Below, piece after piece: positions 26,822-36,262 of a stretch of DNA of 64,000 bases. Origin of the DNA: PALSA-911 sp963743035 (GTDB lineage: Bacteria > Pseudomonadota > Alphaproteobacteria > Acetobacterales > Acetobacteraceae). The stretch is taken from positions 248,001-312,000 of the forward strand of contig CAVUOB010000006.1 in the NCBI GenBank assembly GCA_963743035.1, read 5' to 3'. Position numbers and translations under genes: made by a program. The notes under the pieces are model-generated. The model saw nothing but the letters and a program-made list of their open reading frames with translations. It had not been told where the DNA came from and did not search any database. Position 1 is the first letter of the stretch. Every line of letters begins with the position of its first letter.

Positions 26822-29224
26822 ATGAGCGGGGGTAGATCCGGACGACAAATCCCGACGCCCGCGGCCCTGTCGCGTGCATTCTCGCCAGACGGCGTCAGCG
26901 CCGGCAGCGCCACCCCCACCCCTTCGCCCGTCGTCCCCGCCAAAGCCCATGGACCCACGCCGGCAGCGCCGGCGCCGGTCATGGTGCCGGTGGTGCCCCC
27001 TTCCGCGGGCGGGCGCGAACGGCCCAAGATCATCCGCCAGTTCGAGCTGACCGAGAAGGTGCACGCCTACGATCCGAAGGCCGACACGGCGCTGATCGAC
27101 GCCGCCTATGTCATGGCGATGAAGGCGCACGGCGCCCAGAAGCGCGACAACGGCGACCCCTACATCACCCACCCGGTCGCGGTGGCCGATATCCTGGCCG
27201 GCTACCGGCTGGACACCGCCAGCATCATCACCGGCCTGCTGCATGACGTGATCGAGGACACGCCGGTCAAGCTGGCGGAGATCGAGGCGCGGTTCGGCAA
27301 GGAAATCGCCGGGCTGGTGGACGGCGTCACCAAGCTGACCCGGCTGGAACTGCAATCGGACCGCACCAAGCAGGCGGAGAATTTCCGCAAGCTGGTGCTG
27401 GCCATGAGCCGCGACATCCGCGTGCTGCTGGTCAAGCTCGCGGACCGCCTGCACAACATGCGCACGCTGCATTACGTGCAATCGGAAGAGCGGCGCAAAC
27501 GCATCGCCCGCGAGACCATGGAGATCTACGCGCCGCTGGCCGAGCGCATCGGCATGGATGCGGTGAAGACCGAACTGCAGACGCTCGCCTTCGCCCAGCT
27601 GGAGCCGGAGGCCTACGATACCATCCAGGCGCGGCTGAATTTCCTGCGCGGGCAGGGCGCGGATGTCATCGAGGAGGTCCGCGGCGAACTGGTCCATGTC
27701 TGCCAGGAAGCCGGCATCGAGAAGGTCGAGGTTTCCGGGCGGGAGAAATCGCCGTACTCGATCTGGGAGAAGATGCAGCGCCGCAACGTGGCGTTCGAGC
27801 AGCTTTCCGACATCATGGCGTTCCGCGTCGTGGTGCCGACCAAGGAGGCCTGCTACGCCGCCCTCGGCGCGGTGCATTCGGCCTATTCGGTGATCTCCGG
27901 GCGGTTCAAGGACTACATGTCCACGCCGAAATCGAATGGCTACCAGAGCCTGCATACCGGCGTGACGCTGCGCGAGCCGCGCAACCAGAAGATCGAGGTG
28001 CAGATCCGCACGCCCGAAATGCACGACGTGGCGGAAAACGGCGTCGCCGCGCACTGGCTCTACAAGCAGCACGACGCTTCCTCCACCGAGCTCAAGCGCT
28101 TCCGCTGGGTGCAAGACCTGCTGGAAATCCTGGAGAACTCCTCCGCGCCGGACGATTTCCTGGAGAACACCAAGCTCGAGCTCTACGGCGACCAGGTTTT
28201 CTGCTTCACGCCAAAGGGCCAGCTGATCCAGCTGCCGCGCGGCGCCACGCCAGTGGATTTCGCCTACGCCGTGCACAGCCAGGTCGGCGATACCTGCGTC
28301 GGCGCCAAGGTGAACGGCCGCCTGCTGCCGCTGCGCCACGAATTGCAGAACGGCGACCAGGTCGAGATCATGACCGCGCGCGGCGGCACGCCGTCGCCGC
28401 AATGGGAACGCTTCGTCGTCACCGGCAAGGCGCGTGCGCGCATCCGCCGCTACGTGCACGCCCAGCAGCGCGAACAGAACATCGACCAGGGCCGCCTGGC
28501 GCTGACCAAGGCGTTCCGCCAGGAAGGCCTGGACGGGTCGGAGAAGGCGCTCGAGCCGACGCTCAAGCATTTCAAGTTCACCACGCTCGACGATCTCTAT
28601 GTCGCGGTCGGCACTGGCAATCTCGGCCCCAAGGACGTGGTCCACGTCGCCTATCCGGAGCTGCGCCAGACCGCGCGCACGCCGCGCATGGTGCCGCCCT
28701 TGCCGATGCGTCCGGATGGGCGCATCGGCGGCCGGCCGCTCGGCGGCGAAGGCGCGATGCCGATCCGCGGCCTGGTGTCCGGCATGGCCGTACACTATGC
28801 CGGCTGCTGCCACCCGCTGCCCGGCGACCGCATCGTCGGTATCGTCACCACCGGCAAGGGCGTGACCATCCACACCCATGATTGCCAGACGCTGGAGAGC
28901 TTCGCCGCCACGCCCGAGCGCTTCATCGACGTGGAATGGGACTATGCCGCCCCTCCCGCGCGTGATGCGTCCGGCAAGCCCGTCACCCATACCGGGCGCA
29001 TCAGCGTGATCGCGGTCAACACGCCGAACGCGCTGGCCAGCCTGACCAACGCCATCGTCAAGCATGACGGGTCGCTGATGAACCTGAAGATCGTCAACCG
29101 CCAGCAGGATTTCTTCGAGGTGCTGGTGGACGTGGACGTGCGCGACATCCGCCATCTGTCCACTGTCATCGCCGGGCTGCGCGGCGCTGCCGGCATCACC
29201 CAGGTGGAGCGGGCCCGCAGCTGA
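26822..29224 (+). CDS. rel: bifunctional (p)ppGpp synthetase/hydrolase Rel
   Basis: Encodes 800 residues. Order: a Pro/Ala-rich N-terminal extension of about 65 residues, the HD hydrolase domain (HDVIEDT at about 141-147), the synthetase domain (conserved YQSLHTG), a TGS domain (about 435-495), the zinc-finger-like RIS region with CCHPLPGD, and a C-terminal ACT domain. An intact HD motif means it can both make and degrade the alarmone. It is the only such protein in the window. Start: GGGG upstream of 26822; an internal Met at 26981 would drop most of the extension. Confidence 0.95.
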   Translation: MSGGRSGRQIPTPAALSRAFSPDGVSAGSATPTPSPVVPAKAHGPTPAAPAPVMVPVVPPSAGGRERPKIIRQFELTEKVHAYDPKADTALIDAAYVMAMKAHGAQKRDNGDPYITHPVAVADILAGYRLDTASIITGLLHDVIEDTPVKLAEIEARFGKEIAGLVDGVTKLTRLELQSDRTKQAENFRKLVLAMSRDIRVLLVKLADRLHNMRTLHYVQSEERRKRIARETMEIYAPLAERIGMDAVKTELQTLAFAQLEPEAYDTIQARLNFLRGQGADVIEEVRGELVHVCQEAGIEKVEVSGREKSPYSIWEKMQRRNVAFEQLSDIMAFRVVVPTKEACYAALGAVHSAYSVISGRFKDYMSTPKSNGYQSLHTGVTLREPRNQKIEVQIRTPEMHDVAENGVAAHWLYKQHDASSTELKRFRWVQDLLEILENSSAPDDFLENTKLELYGDQVFCFTPKGQLIQLPRGATPVDFAYAVHSQVGDTCVGAKVNGRLLPLRHELQNGDQVEIMTARGGTPSPQWERFVVTGKARARIRRYVHAQQREQNIDQGRLALTKAFRQEGLDGSEKALEPTLKHFKFTTLDDLYVAVGTGNLGPKDVVHVAYPELRQTARTPRMVPPLPMRPDGRIGGRPLGGEGAMPIRGLVSGMAVHYAGCCHPLPGDRIVGIVTTGKGVTIHTHDCQTLESFAATPERFIDVEWDYAAPPARDASGKPVTHTGRISVIAVNTPNALASLTNAIVKHDGSLMNLKIVNRQQDFFEVLVDVDVRDIRHLSTVIAGLRGAAGITQVERARS

Positions 29225-29252
29225 TGTGCCGTTGCCGCCTGGTGTGCCGTCC

Positions 29253-29672
29253 ATGATCCTTGGAGTTGGCTCGGATATCATGGATATCCGCCGGATCGAG
29301 GCGTCGATCGCCCGGTTCGGCGACCGCTTTCTGTTGCGCATCTTCACCGAGACCGAGCGCGCGCGGGCCATGCGCCGCACCGAAAAGCTGCGGGCGCCGA
29401 CCTTCGCCAAGCGTTTCGCGGCCAAGGAGGCGGCGGCCAAGGCGCTCGGCACCGGGTTTCGCCGCGGGGTGTTCTTTGCCGACCTTGCCGTGGTTAATCT
29501 GCGCTCGGGCCAGCCGACGATCCAGATGACCGGCGGTGCCGCCGTGCGGCTGGCGGCGATCACGCCGGCCGGCATGACGCCGGAGATCCACGTGACGATG
29601 ACCGACGAATACCCCTACGCCTACGCCCAGGTCATCATCTCCGCGGTTCCCGAACCGCCGGCAGAAAGTTGA
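29253..29672 (+). CDS. acpS: holo-acyl-carrier-protein synthase
   Basis: Encodes 139 residues. AcpS transfers phosphopantetheine from CoA to acyl carrier protein. Visible: GVGSDIMDIRRIEASIARFG with the Mg2+-binding Asp, and FAKRFAAKEAAAKALGTG with the second metal-binding Glu. The start at 29253 (ATG) is preferred over GTG 29226, because the conserved sequence starts there. It lies just after rel rather than after pdxJ as in some relatives. lepB follows after 115 bases. Confidence 0.95.
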   Translation: MILGVGSDIMDIRRIEASIARFGDRFLLRIFTETERARAMRRTEKLRAPTFAKRFAAKEAAAKALGTGFRRGVFFADLAVVNLRSGQPTIQMTGGAAVRLAAITPAGMTPEIHVTMTDEYPYAYAQVIISAVPEPPAES

Positions 29673-29700
29673 TTTCCCGCAGGCCCTTGCTGCCCCTTAC

Positions 29701-29749
29701 TTGACAACACGCCGGGTTGCTTGACAGCAGGTAGCTGCATGGGCTTGAT
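29701..29749 (+). promoter_or_regulatory. possible tandem promoters for lepB
   Basis: Two perfect TTGACA boxes occur 20 bases apart (29701-29706 and 29721-29726) in the acpS-lepB gap. The second has a 17-base spacer to CTTGAT (29744-29749). They could be alternative -35 elements. No strict -10 matches, so the assignment is tentative. Confidence 0.35.
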
Positions 29750-29787
29750 CCGCCGGCAATTTCCGCGACCAGAAAGCTCTCTCTCCC

Positions 29788-30534
29788 ATGGCGAAGCGTA
29801 CCAACGATGGCTGGCTTGAGAACATCAAGACGCTTCTCTTTGCCGGACTGATCGCCATCGGCATCCGGACGGTGGCGTACGAGCCGTTCAACATCCCGTC
29901 CGGCAGCATGATCCCGACGCTGCTGGTGGGTGATTACCTGTTCGTCTCCAAGTTCAGCTACGGCTATTCGCGCTACTCGCTGCCGTTCTCCCCGCCGCTG
30001 TTCTCCGGGCGGATCTTCGGGCGGCTGCCAGACCGCGGCGACGTCGCGGTGTTCAAGCTGCCGCGCGACAACTCCACCGACTACATCAAGCGCATCGTCG
30101 GGCTGCCCGGCGACCACATGCAGATGCGCGGGGGCCAGTTGTACATCAATGGCCAGATGCTGCCGCGCCAGCCGGCCGGTGAGTTCATCGCCGAGGGCGA
30201 GGGCATGCGCATGCAACTGCGCAAGTATATCGAGACGCTGCCGAACGGCGTGAAGCACCCGATCCTGAAGGCGTCGGACGACCAGCCACTGGACAACACG
30301 CCGGAATACGTGGTGCCGCCCGGCAACGTGTTCGCCATGGGCGATAATCGCGACAACAGCCTGGACAGCCGGGTCATGGACCCGCGCAACGGCGTGGGCT
30401 TCGTGCCGGTGGAGAACCTGGTCGGGCGCGCCGAGTTCATCTTCTTCTCGATCGACGCGGTCTATCCCTGGTGGCAGTTCTGGCAATGGCCGTTCGAGAT
30501 TCGCTGGTCGCGTCTGTTCACAGGTGTGCACTGA
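29788..30534 (+). CDS. lepB: signal peptidase I
   Basis: Encodes 248 residues. LepB is the membrane protease that removes Sec and Tat signal peptides. Visible: one N-terminal transmembrane helix (about residues 14-30), the catalytic Ser40 in IPSGSM, the catalytic Lys101 in YIKRIVGLPGD, and the later GDNRDNS box. Its product would mature the secreted proteins found in this window. In Alphaproteobacteria lepB-rnc-era are frequently contiguous, as here; the rnc start follows its stop by two bases. Confidence 0.96.
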   Translation: MAKRTNDGWLENIKTLLFAGLIAIGIRTVAYEPFNIPSGSMIPTLLVGDYLFVSKFSYGYSRYSLPFSPPLFSGRIFGRLPDRGDVAVFKLPRDNSTDYIKRIVGLPGDHMQMRGGQLYINGQMLPRQPAGEFIAEGEGMRMQLRKYIETLPNGVKHPILKASDDQPLDNTPEYVVPPGNVFAMGDNRDNSLDSRVMDPRNGVGFVPVENLVGRAEFIFFSIDAVYPWWQFWQWPFEIRWSRLFTGVH

Positions 30535-30536
30535 GC

Positions 30537-31214
30537 TTGGCGGACCCGTTCGAGAGCATTCTCGGCCATGAGTTCACCCGCCCCGAGCTGCTGCGCGAGG
30601 CCCTGACGCACCGCTCCGCCGCGCATGCGCGCTCGCGCCAGAAAGGCGCGGGATCGAACGAGCGGCTGGAATTCGTCGGCGACCGCGTGCTCGGCCTGCT
30701 GATCGCCGAATGGCTGTCCGAGCGTTTCCCCGAGGAGCAGGAAGGCGGCCTCGGCCGCCGGCTCGGCCATCTCGTGTCCCAGCCGGTGCTGGCGGAAGTG
30801 GCCGAGCGGATCGGCCTCGGCGCCGCGCTCGAGGTTTCGCCGGGCGAGGCCCGCGCCGGGGTGAAGCGCCAGGCGACCGTGCTGGCCGATGCGCTGGAAG
30901 CCGCCCTTGGCGCCATGTTCCTGGACGCCGGGCTCGATCCCGCGCGCCGCTTCATCCGCCGCGCTTTCGCCCAGGTGATGGAAACCCAGTCGGCACCGCC
31001 GAAGGATGCCAAGACCGGACTGCAGGAATGGGCGCAGGGCAGGGGGCTCGACCTGCCGCGCTATATCGTCGCCTCGCGCGCCGGGCCGTCGCATGCGCCG
31101 GTCTTCGTCGTCACCGTCACGGTGGCCGGGCGCACCGGCAGCGGCTCCGCCGGCTCCAAGCGCGCCGCCGAGCAACTCGCGGCCACGGATCTGTTGGGAC
31201 AACTGACACTATGA
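30537..31214 (+). CDS. rnc: ribonuclease III
   Basis: Encodes 225 residues from TTG at 30537. RNase III cuts double-stranded RNA in rRNA and mRNA processing. The signature NERLEFVGDRVLGL contains the Mg2+-binding Asp at about 49, and ALEAALGAMFLDAG supplies the Glu. The C-terminal half has the double-stranded RNA-binding domain (GSGSAGSKRAAEQLA). An in-frame start farther upstream (30471) would overlap lepB by more than 60 bases and is rejected. Its stop overlaps the era start in ATGA. Confidence 0.95.
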   Translation: MADPFESILGHEFTRPELLREALTHRSAAHARSRQKGAGSNERLEFVGDRVLGLLIAEWLSERFPEEQEGGLGRRLGHLVSQPVLAEVAERIGLGAALEVSPGEARAGVKRQATVLADALEAALGAMFLDAGLDPARRFIRRAFAQVMETQSAPPKDAKTGLQEWAQGRGLDLPRYIVASRAGPSHAPVFVVTVTVAGRTGSGSAGSKRAAEQLAATDLLGQLTL

Positions 31215-32131
31215 ACACCCAGGGCCAGACGCGCTGCGGCTTCGCGGCCATCGTCGGCGCGCCGAACGCGGGCAAATCCACGCTGCTGAACCGCCTGAGC
31301 GGCGCCAAGCTGTCCATCGTCAGCCCGAAGGCGCAGACCACGCGCTTTCGCGTGCTCGGCATCCTGATGCGGCCCAATCGCGGCGGCGGCAGGACGCAGA
31401 TCCTGCTGGTGGACACGCCCGGCATCTTCCGCCCGCGCCGCCGGCTGGACCGCGCCATGGTCGCCGCCGCCTGGTCGGGTGCGTCGGACGCTGATCTGAC
31501 GCTGCTGCTGGTCGACGCCAAGGCCGGCATCAACGATGCCGTGCGCGCCATCGCCGCGCGCCTGGCGGAGCAGAAGCGCCGGGCCTGGCTGGTGCTGAAC
31601 AAGACCGACCTGATCCCGGTCGAGCGCCTGCTGCCGCTGACCGCGGAGCTGAACGCGATCACCGACTTCGAGCAGACCTTCATGGTCAGCGCCGCCACCG
31701 GCGACGGGCTGGACGGGTTGCTGGACGCCCTGGCGGAAGCCTTGCCGGAAGGCCCGCTGCTGTATCCCGAGGACGAGCTGACCGACCTGCCCGACCGCCT
31801 GCTGGCGGCCGAGATCGTGCGCGAGCAGATCTTCCTGCAAACGCACGAGGAAGTGCCGTACGGCACCACGGTGGAGACCGAAAGCTTTCAGGAGAAATCA
31901 GACGGTTCGGTGCGGATCGAGGCCACGGTCTATGTCGCCCGCGCCAACCACAAGGCGATCCTGATCGGCGAGAAGGGCAGCCGGATCAAGGAAATCGGCG
32001 CGCTGGCCCGCAGGCAGCTGACCTCCTTGCTGGATCGGAACGTACATCTGTTCCTGAACGTGAAGGAACGCGCGGGCTGGGACGAGGAACGGGCGCGGCT
32101 GCGCGCGATCGGGCTTGACGACAAGGAATGA
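31211..32131 (+). CDS. era: GTPase Era
   Basis: Encodes 306 residues. Era is an essential GTPase that binds 16S rRNA during small-subunit assembly. G motifs visible: GAPNAGKST (G1), DTPGI (G3), NKTD (G4), and a C-terminal KH domain with HKAILIGEKGSRIKEIG. The ATG overlaps the rnc stop by four bases. In most alphaproteobacteria recO comes next or near; here about 6.9 kb separates them. Confidence 0.97.
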   Translation: MNTQGQTRCGFAAIVGAPNAGKSTLLNRLSGAKLSIVSPKAQTTRFRVLGILMRPNRGGGRTQILLVDTPGIFRPRRRLDRAMVAAAWSGASDADLTLLLVDAKAGINDAVRAIAARLAEQKRRAWLVLNKTDLIPVERLLPLTAELNAITDFEQTFMVSAATGDGLDGLLDALAEALPEGPLLYPEDELTDLPDRLLAAEIVREQIFLQTHEEVPYGTTVETESFQEKSDGSVRIEATVYVARANHKAILIGEKGSRIKEIGALARRQLTSLLDRNVHLFLNVKERAGWDEERARLRAIGLDDKE

Positions 32132-32352
32132 ACACGCGGACATGAAGCCGTAATTTAGCCCGGCTGGTCTGCGGGAAACGGGGCCGGCATCCCCTTGTTC
32201 GCCCCTGATTGTGCGGGCATAGGTTCCGCCAATCGAAACCTTATTCGAGACTCCATAGCGGTGGGTAAGAAGGGCGCTCAGCACGTCCGGTTGCGCGATC
32301 CGTTCGCGAGGCCAGGGTGCGGTCCGTCATCTGTGCGTAGAAAGAGGGGCCT
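32132..32352 (+). other. gap after era, before the GT2
   Basis: A 221-base stretch with no recognisable gene. It forms the left boundary of the era-recO island. It is less GC-rich around 32215-32260 than the flanking genes, and GAGGGG lies just before the GTG start of the GT2 leader. No clear hairpin or direct repeat marks an insertion edge. Confidence 0.4.
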
Positions 32353-32722
32353 GTGGCAATCGACTTGGAAGGGTGCGTCACTGCCCGGCCGGCCGCACGG
32401 ATCGGCAACCGGCATATGGAAGAGCTCCACGCGGCAGAACCGGTTTCAACGCGGCCGTATGAGCCGACTCAGGCAGCGCGGATCGCGCCGCAGCGCGGCG
32501 GACTTGCGGCGAGCTGGCAGGTCTGCCTGATCCTCGCCGTGGCGGTGGCGACCTGCATCGGCACGGGGTTCGCGACCTTCCATTTGATCGGTGTGCTGCG
32601 CGGCGCGGCGGAGGATGACCAGTTCGTCCTGGGGTTCCAGGCAACGCTGGTGTACGGGCTGTTCTACCTGCTGATCGGCGGCAACCTGGCCTATCAATGC
32701 GCGCAGTACCGGCTGCATCCGC
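32353..32722 (+). pseudogene. N-terminal membrane segment of the adjacent GT2, separated by a frameshift
   Basis: From GTG 32353 (GAGGGG upstream) an open frame encodes a leader of about 45 residues and two hydrophobic helices (near residues 52-78 and 90-112), ending in NLAYQCAQYRLH. The next frame begins with RRMVRSRTETPFEPSE, which joins naturally if one base near 32717-32722 is removed. The combined span 32353-34606 is 2254 bases, three times 751 plus one, giving 750 residues when repaired. This is the usual layout of membrane GT2 enzymes with N-terminal helices. Alternatively it is a separate small membrane protein gene with an unrelated tail in its own frame to 32913. Confidence 0.6.
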
Positions 32723-32725
32723 CGA

Positions 32726-34606
32726 ATGGTCCGTTCCCGCACCGAAACGCCCTTCGAACCCTCCGAAAGCCCGCTCTACGCGGAAGGCGATCGGGCGAAG
32801 CTGCTGGTTCTGGTGCCGTCCTACAAGGAACAGCCGGATGTCGTCCGCCAGACGCTGATATCGGCGGCGCTGGCCGAATATCCGGGACGGCGGGTGGTGC
32901 TGCTGATCGATGATCCGGACAACGCGGTCGCCGGCCATGCGGACCCGGCGCCGGGCCTGCTGGCCTGCCGCGCCATTCCCAACGAGTTGCGGACCCTGTT
33001 CGACGCCGAGGCCGACCGGATCGACGCGGCCCTGCGCGATACGCCGTTGCCGCAGCCGAATGGCGCGGACTGCATGGCGGATACCTTGGCCGCCTTGTAC
33101 AATTCCGTGGCCGACTGGCTGGACGGGTTGGCCGACCGCTTCAGCCCGGCCGCGTCCGCCACCCATGCCGACAGGCTATTTCGAGACCGGATTCTTTGCC
33201 TGCCGGCGCAGCAGCATCGCCTGCACGCGGCATCCTTGCGCCGCCAGCCGCCGGGCCCGGAGGCGGTCGCGCGCGAGACGCGCCGGCTGCGCGCGCTGCT
33301 GCGCGTCGAGTTCAGCAGCTTCGAGCGCAAGGCCTACGTCAACCTGTCGCACGCGCCGAACAAGGCGATGAACCTGAACAGCTATATCGGGCTGATCGGC
33401 GGCAGCTACCGCGCCGTGGCCCAGGCGGACGGGCTGCATCTGCTGGCCTGCGATGCCATGGAGGCGACCTGGCACGTGCCGGCGGCCGACTACATCGTTA
33501 CCGTCGATGCCGACAGCCTGATCACCCCGGATTACGCGCTGCGCCTGGTCGCGGTGATGGAACAGCCCGGCAACGAACGCGTGGCCGTGGCGCAGACGCC
33601 GTACACGGCGGTGCCCGGTGCCGCCGCGGCGCTGGAACGCGCCGCCGCGGCGTCGACCAATTCGCAGTTCTTCACCCATCAGGGCATGGCCTTCTTCGGC
33701 GCCTCGTTCTGGGTTGGCGCCAGCGCGCTGATCCGCCATCGGGCGCTGCTCGACATCGCCCGCATTGTGCCCGAACGCGGCCACGCGGTGCCCGTGTTCA
33801 TCGACGACCGCATCCAGATCGAGGATGCGGCGGCGACCGTAGACCTGCTGGCCAAGGGCTGGCGGGTGCATCACGCGCCGGGTAGGCTGACCTACAGCGC
33901 CACGCCGGCGGATTTCGGCGCGCTGATCATCCAGCGCCGGCGCTGGGCCAATGGCGGCCTGCTGATCCTGCCGCGGCTGCTGCGCCATGCGCTGCGCCAG
34001 CCGCCATCGCCGGCGCGGATCGGCGATGCGCTGCTCCGCGCCAACAACCTGATCTCCGCCGCGATCGCCGGCATCGGGCTGCCTTTGCTGCTGCTGTGTC
34101 CGTTCGACGACCGGCTGGTGCCGGTGTGGATGCCGCTGATGGTGTTGCCGTACTACACCCTGCTCGGCTGGGACCTGACCCGGGCGGGCCATCGCTGGCG
34201 CGACCTGGGGATGGTCTATGCGCTGACTATCCTGCTCATTCCCGCCAATCTCGCCGGCACCCTGCTGTCGCTGCGCCAGGCCTTCGGCGGAGCAGCGATC
34301 CCGTTCGGCCGGACGCCGAAGATCCTCGGACGGACCCGCACCCCCCGGCTCTACGTGGCCGCCTGCTATGCCATCCCGGCGCTGGGCCTGCTGCAGGCCG
34401 GGGCGGATGCGGTGGCGGGACGCTACATGCATCTGTTCTATGGCTCGCTGATCGGTGTCGGCGCGCTGTACGGCATCTGGCGCCTGCTGGGCGTGCGGTC
34501 GACCTGGGACGATCTGCGGGCCGGCGGACCGCGCGGCCAGGCATCCCTGACCCTCACCGCACCGATGGCGCCGCGGGTGCAGCTTGGCGGAGGCGAGAAT
34601 TGGTAG
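32726..34606 (+). CDS. processive membrane glycosyltransferase family 2
   Basis: Encodes 626 residues from ATG 32726, but likely the second part of a 750-residue protein joined across the frameshift just upstream. Visible GT2 motifs: VPSYKEQPDVV, the sugar-nucleotide DADS in TVDADSLITPDY, the acceptor DDR in FIDDRIQIEDAA, and QRRRWANGG, the Q(R/Q)xxRW signature of processive enzymes such as cellulose synthase and OpgH. Four or more C-terminal helices follow (about residues 415-560). It would make a polysaccharide at the inner membrane. Its stop overlaps the TTG start of the next gene by seven bases. No BcsB/C-like, PilZ or MdoG partner is nearby. Confidence 0.82.
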   Translation: MVRSRTETPFEPSESPLYAEGDRAKLLVLVPSYKEQPDVVRQTLISAALAEYPGRRVVLLIDDPDNAVAGHADPAPGLLACRAIPNELRTLFDAEADRIDAALRDTPLPQPNGADCMADTLAALYNSVADWLDGLADRFSPAASATHADRLFRDRILCLPAQQHRLHAASLRRQPPGPEAVARETRRLRALLRVEFSSFERKAYVNLSHAPNKAMNLNSYIGLIGGSYRAVAQADGLHLLACDAMEATWHVPAADYIVTVDADSLITPDYALRLVAVMEQPGNERVAVAQTPYTAVPGAAAALERAAAASTNSQFFTHQGMAFFGASFWVGASALIRHRALLDIARIVPERGHAVPVFIDDRIQIEDAAATVDLLAKGWRVHHAPGRLTYSATPADFGALIIQRRRWANGGLLILPRLLRHALRQPPSPARIGDALLRANNLISAAIAGIGLPLLLLCPFDDRLVPVWMPLMVLPYYTLLGWDLTRAGHRWRDLGMVYALTILLIPANLAGTLLSLRQAFGGAAIPFGRTPKILGRTRTPRLYVAACYAIPALGLLQAGADAVAGRYMHLFYGSLIGVGALYGIWRLLGVRSTWDDLRAGGPRGQASLTLTAPMAPRVQLGGGENW

Positions 34607-36124
34607 CGCGCAGGCCTCTGCTGGGGGCCATCCTTCCCACCGTGCTTACCGGTATGGCCGGGCTGCGGCCGCAACGCGCGGCGGCGGACGATGCGCCGCC
34701 GCCCCCGGCTGCTCCTCCCGGTCCGGCAACGCCTGCCAAGTCGATCTGGCGCAGCTTCTACGCCGGCACCCGCGTCTGGGGCTACGCCGACCGCCACAGC
34801 GTCGAGCCCGGCGAGACGTTCAACGTCATGCTGTCCACCGGGCCGGACCGGCAACTCGCGCGCGGCGCGATCGAGATATTCCGCATCGGCCATTCGTCTG
34901 CCGGCGCGCCGGGCAATGACCGCGAACTGGTCTGGCGCAGCCCGACCGTCACGGTCGCCCAGCAGCCGGTGGAGATCACCGCGGCGGCGATCGGCACCGG
35001 CTGGCCGGCCGTGCTGGAGGACGTCGCCACCGAGGGCTGGCGGTCCGGCTACTATGCGCTCGATTTCATCGACGCCGCCGACGGCAACCGCGACCTGAAC
35101 GTCGCCTACATGGTGGTGACGAACAAGGCCCGATCGGGTGACATCCTGCTGGTGCTCAGCACCAATACCTGGCAGGCCTACAACGAATGGGGCGGCTACA
35201 GCCTCTATGCCAGCGACTTCATCGGTTCCGCCGCGCAGGCGGTGTCGTTCGACCGGCCGGCCCCGCCGGATTTCTTCGAATACGAGTATTTCCTCAGCCT
35301 GTGGCTGGAGCGCCTGGCCGCCGAGCGCGGCTGGAAGGTCGACTACGCGACCAATTACGACATCCATCGCGATCCCGCCTTCACCGAGACCTATCCGTTG
35401 CTGATTTCCGGCTGTCACAACGAGGTACTGGTCGCTGGCCGAGTTCAAGGCGGTGCACCGGCGGATCTTCAAGCTCGGCAAGAGCACGATCTTCATGGGC
35501 GCCAATACCGCGTACTGGCAGGCGCGCTACGCCGACGTGAACCAGGGCAGCGACGCCGAGCCGCGCGGCCGCCAGTTGGTCTGCTTCAAATCCGCCGACG
35601 ATCCCGCCGCCTGGCGCGGAGAGGACGAGGCGCAGGTGACCACGCTGTTCCGCGAGGACGGCCGCTACCCGGAGACGATGCTGACCGGCGTTGCCTATCA
35701 AAGCTGGTTCAATCAGGACAGCGAACCGCCCCTGATCTATCCGTACTATGTCGCCAAGGCGGATCTGCCGTTCTTCGCCGGCACCGGCTATCGCCCGGGC
35801 GACGCGATCGGCAATGTCGTCGGCTACGAGTGGGACAACCGCGACCCCGATGGCGACGGCAACCGGCTGTGGGATGCCACCACCTCGCGCATTCCGCCGA
35901 TCGACCCGGCATCGATCCAGGTGCTGTTCCAGGGCAAGGTGACGGATGTGGACGGCAAGCCGGGCCTGGCCGAGGCGGTGTATTTCCGCTCCCCGGCCGG
36001 TGCGAAAGTGTTCAGCACCGGCTCCATCCGCTGGGCGTGGGGACTTGGCAAGCCGGGCTTTGCACAGGCGCCGTTCCAGTTGTTCAACGCCCAGTTGATC
36101 GCGGATTTCCTGCAGCGGGAATGA
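34600..36124 (+). pseudogene. secreted N,N-dimethylformamidase-beta-like protein, split by a one-base frameshift
   Basis: From TTG 34600 (GGAGG upstream) a twin-Arg-like leader (ARRPLLGAILPTVL) precedes SIWRSFYAGTRVWGYADR. The domain matches the large subunit of N,N-dimethylformamidase-type proteins: LVLSTNTWQAYNEWGGYSL, then in the next frame HNEYWSLAEFKAVHRR and STIFMGANTAYWQARYAD. The frame changes near 35424, where GAGGTACTGG should read GAGTACTGG. The span of 1525 bases is three times 508 plus one, so repair gives 507 residues. No small subunit gene is present. Overlap with the GT2 implies coupled translation; a role acting on the glycan is inferred only from that. Confidence 0.72.
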
Positions 36125-36262
36125 AGCGCCGGCGCGTGCGCGCACAAAGGCATCGGCGCGTGCCGTGCAGCAACATTTGATCCCTGCAACGGAATTGTCT
36201 TCGGCGGCCGTCAGTCCCTCGTGCTAGCTTTTGACGCCTTGCGGTCTCAGGGGGATGAAACG

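Noticed and set aside
26792..29575. A 927-codon open frame on the minus strand across rel
   Set aside because: Same reasoning: full overlap with the well-supported rel gene, low-complexity antisense composition.
32717..35430. Programmed ribosomal frameshifting in the GT2 and dimethylformamidase-like genes
   Set aside because: No common slippery heptamer, no downstream pseudoknot seen, and unrelated genes slt and nusB have the same kind of lesion.
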